Shown here: positions 6,341 to 6,385 of the stretch, in pieces | Layout of the letters: each line of letters opens with the position of its first letter | Numbering within the stretch: the first letter of the stretch is position 1 | From: an uncultured Acidobacteriota bacterium | GTDB taxonomy: Bacteria; Acidobacteriota; Thermoanaerobaculia; Gp7-AA8 | Direction of reading: 5' to 3' | Assembly: GCA_946887105.1 (NCBI GenBank) | Contig: CAMPKJ010000276.1 | Coordinates: 1-6,385, forward strand | DNA: 6,385 nucleotides | Program-made: the position numbers and the translations under genes | The notes under the pieces: generated by a model | What the model was told of the DNA's origin: nothing | Database searches by the model: none | Seen by the model: only the letters and a program-made list of their open reading frames with translations

Positions 6341-6385
6341 CCCTCATCCGCCTGCGGCACCTTCTCCCCTCACGAGGGGAGAAGG
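6341..6385. repeat. REP-like tandem-hairpin extragenic palindrome (runs off the window), possible terminator
   Basis: Starting 7 bases after the sulfurtransferase stop, the sequence begins CCCTCATCCG and forms a small hairpin (CCGC 6348-6351 with GCGG 6354-6357). A perfect 11-bp stem follows: CCTTCTCCCCT 6360-6370 pairs with AGGGGAGAAGG 6375-6385, with the 4-base loop CACG. From memory, elements of this form (CCCTCATCCG, then a short GC hairpin, then CACCTTCTCCCC and its complement) are scattered between genes in many GC-rich Gram-negative genomes. The strong stem right after a gene could also stop transcription or protect the mRNA 3' end. No T-run can be checked because the window ends here. 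Confidence 0.7.

Noticed and set aside
5323..6360. Upstream extension of the - strand GlxA-type frame to about 665 codons
   Set aside because: The extra N-terminal part is antisense to the sulfurtransferase gene and has no homology-like pattern; the regulator family starts directly at KIGVLGY, so the start is GTG 5322.

Overview
This is a high-GC bacterial window of densely packed genes. It holds four complete protein genes, one gene cut by the left edge, and a palindromic intergenic repeat cut by the right edge. I see no tRNA, rRNA, CRISPR array or transposase. The organism is probably an uncultured or poorly studied Acidobacteriota-type bacterium. That is an inference from the GC-rich codon use, the GTG starts without clear Shine-Dalgarno sequences, and a secreted GH44 glycosidase carrying an FN3 domain and an H-x3-L-R repeat tail. 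No marker gene confirms it.

Left half (2-2952, + strand): two secreted-type proteins are encoded back to back. The first is only a C-terminal part: the end of a beta-sandwich domain (possibly cohesin-like), one fibronectin type III (FN3) domain, and a roughly 92-residue tail. The second is a complete exported glycoside hydrolase of family 44 (endoglucanase/xyloglucanase type). It ends in the same FN3-plus-tail arrangement. The tail is built from three helical units, each with an invariant His-x3-Leu-Arg core, and is the least explained element in the window.

Middle (2981-4354, + strand): a short-chain fatty acid transporter family protein (AtoE/TIGR00366 type) starts 28 bases after the GH44 stop. 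It could be co-transcribed with the glycosidase, but a functional link is not evident.

Right half: a GlxA-type regulator (DJ-1/PfpI-like domain plus AraC helix-turn-helix domain) is encoded on the - strand at 4363-5322. It converges on the transporter gene with only 8 bases between the stops. It is divergent from a secreted two-domain rhodanese-type sulfurtransferase at 5431-6333. The shared 108-base region between those two genes is the best place for control elements. After the sulfurtransferase stop lies a tandem-hairpin element beginning CCCTCATCCG and ending in a perfect 11-bp stem, which looks like a dispersed extragenic palindromic repeat and may also act as a terminator.

None of the genes forms an obvious new system. 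The most unusual signals are the shared tail module on two neighbouring secreted proteins, the palindromic repeat, and the GlxA/sulfurtransferase divergent pair.
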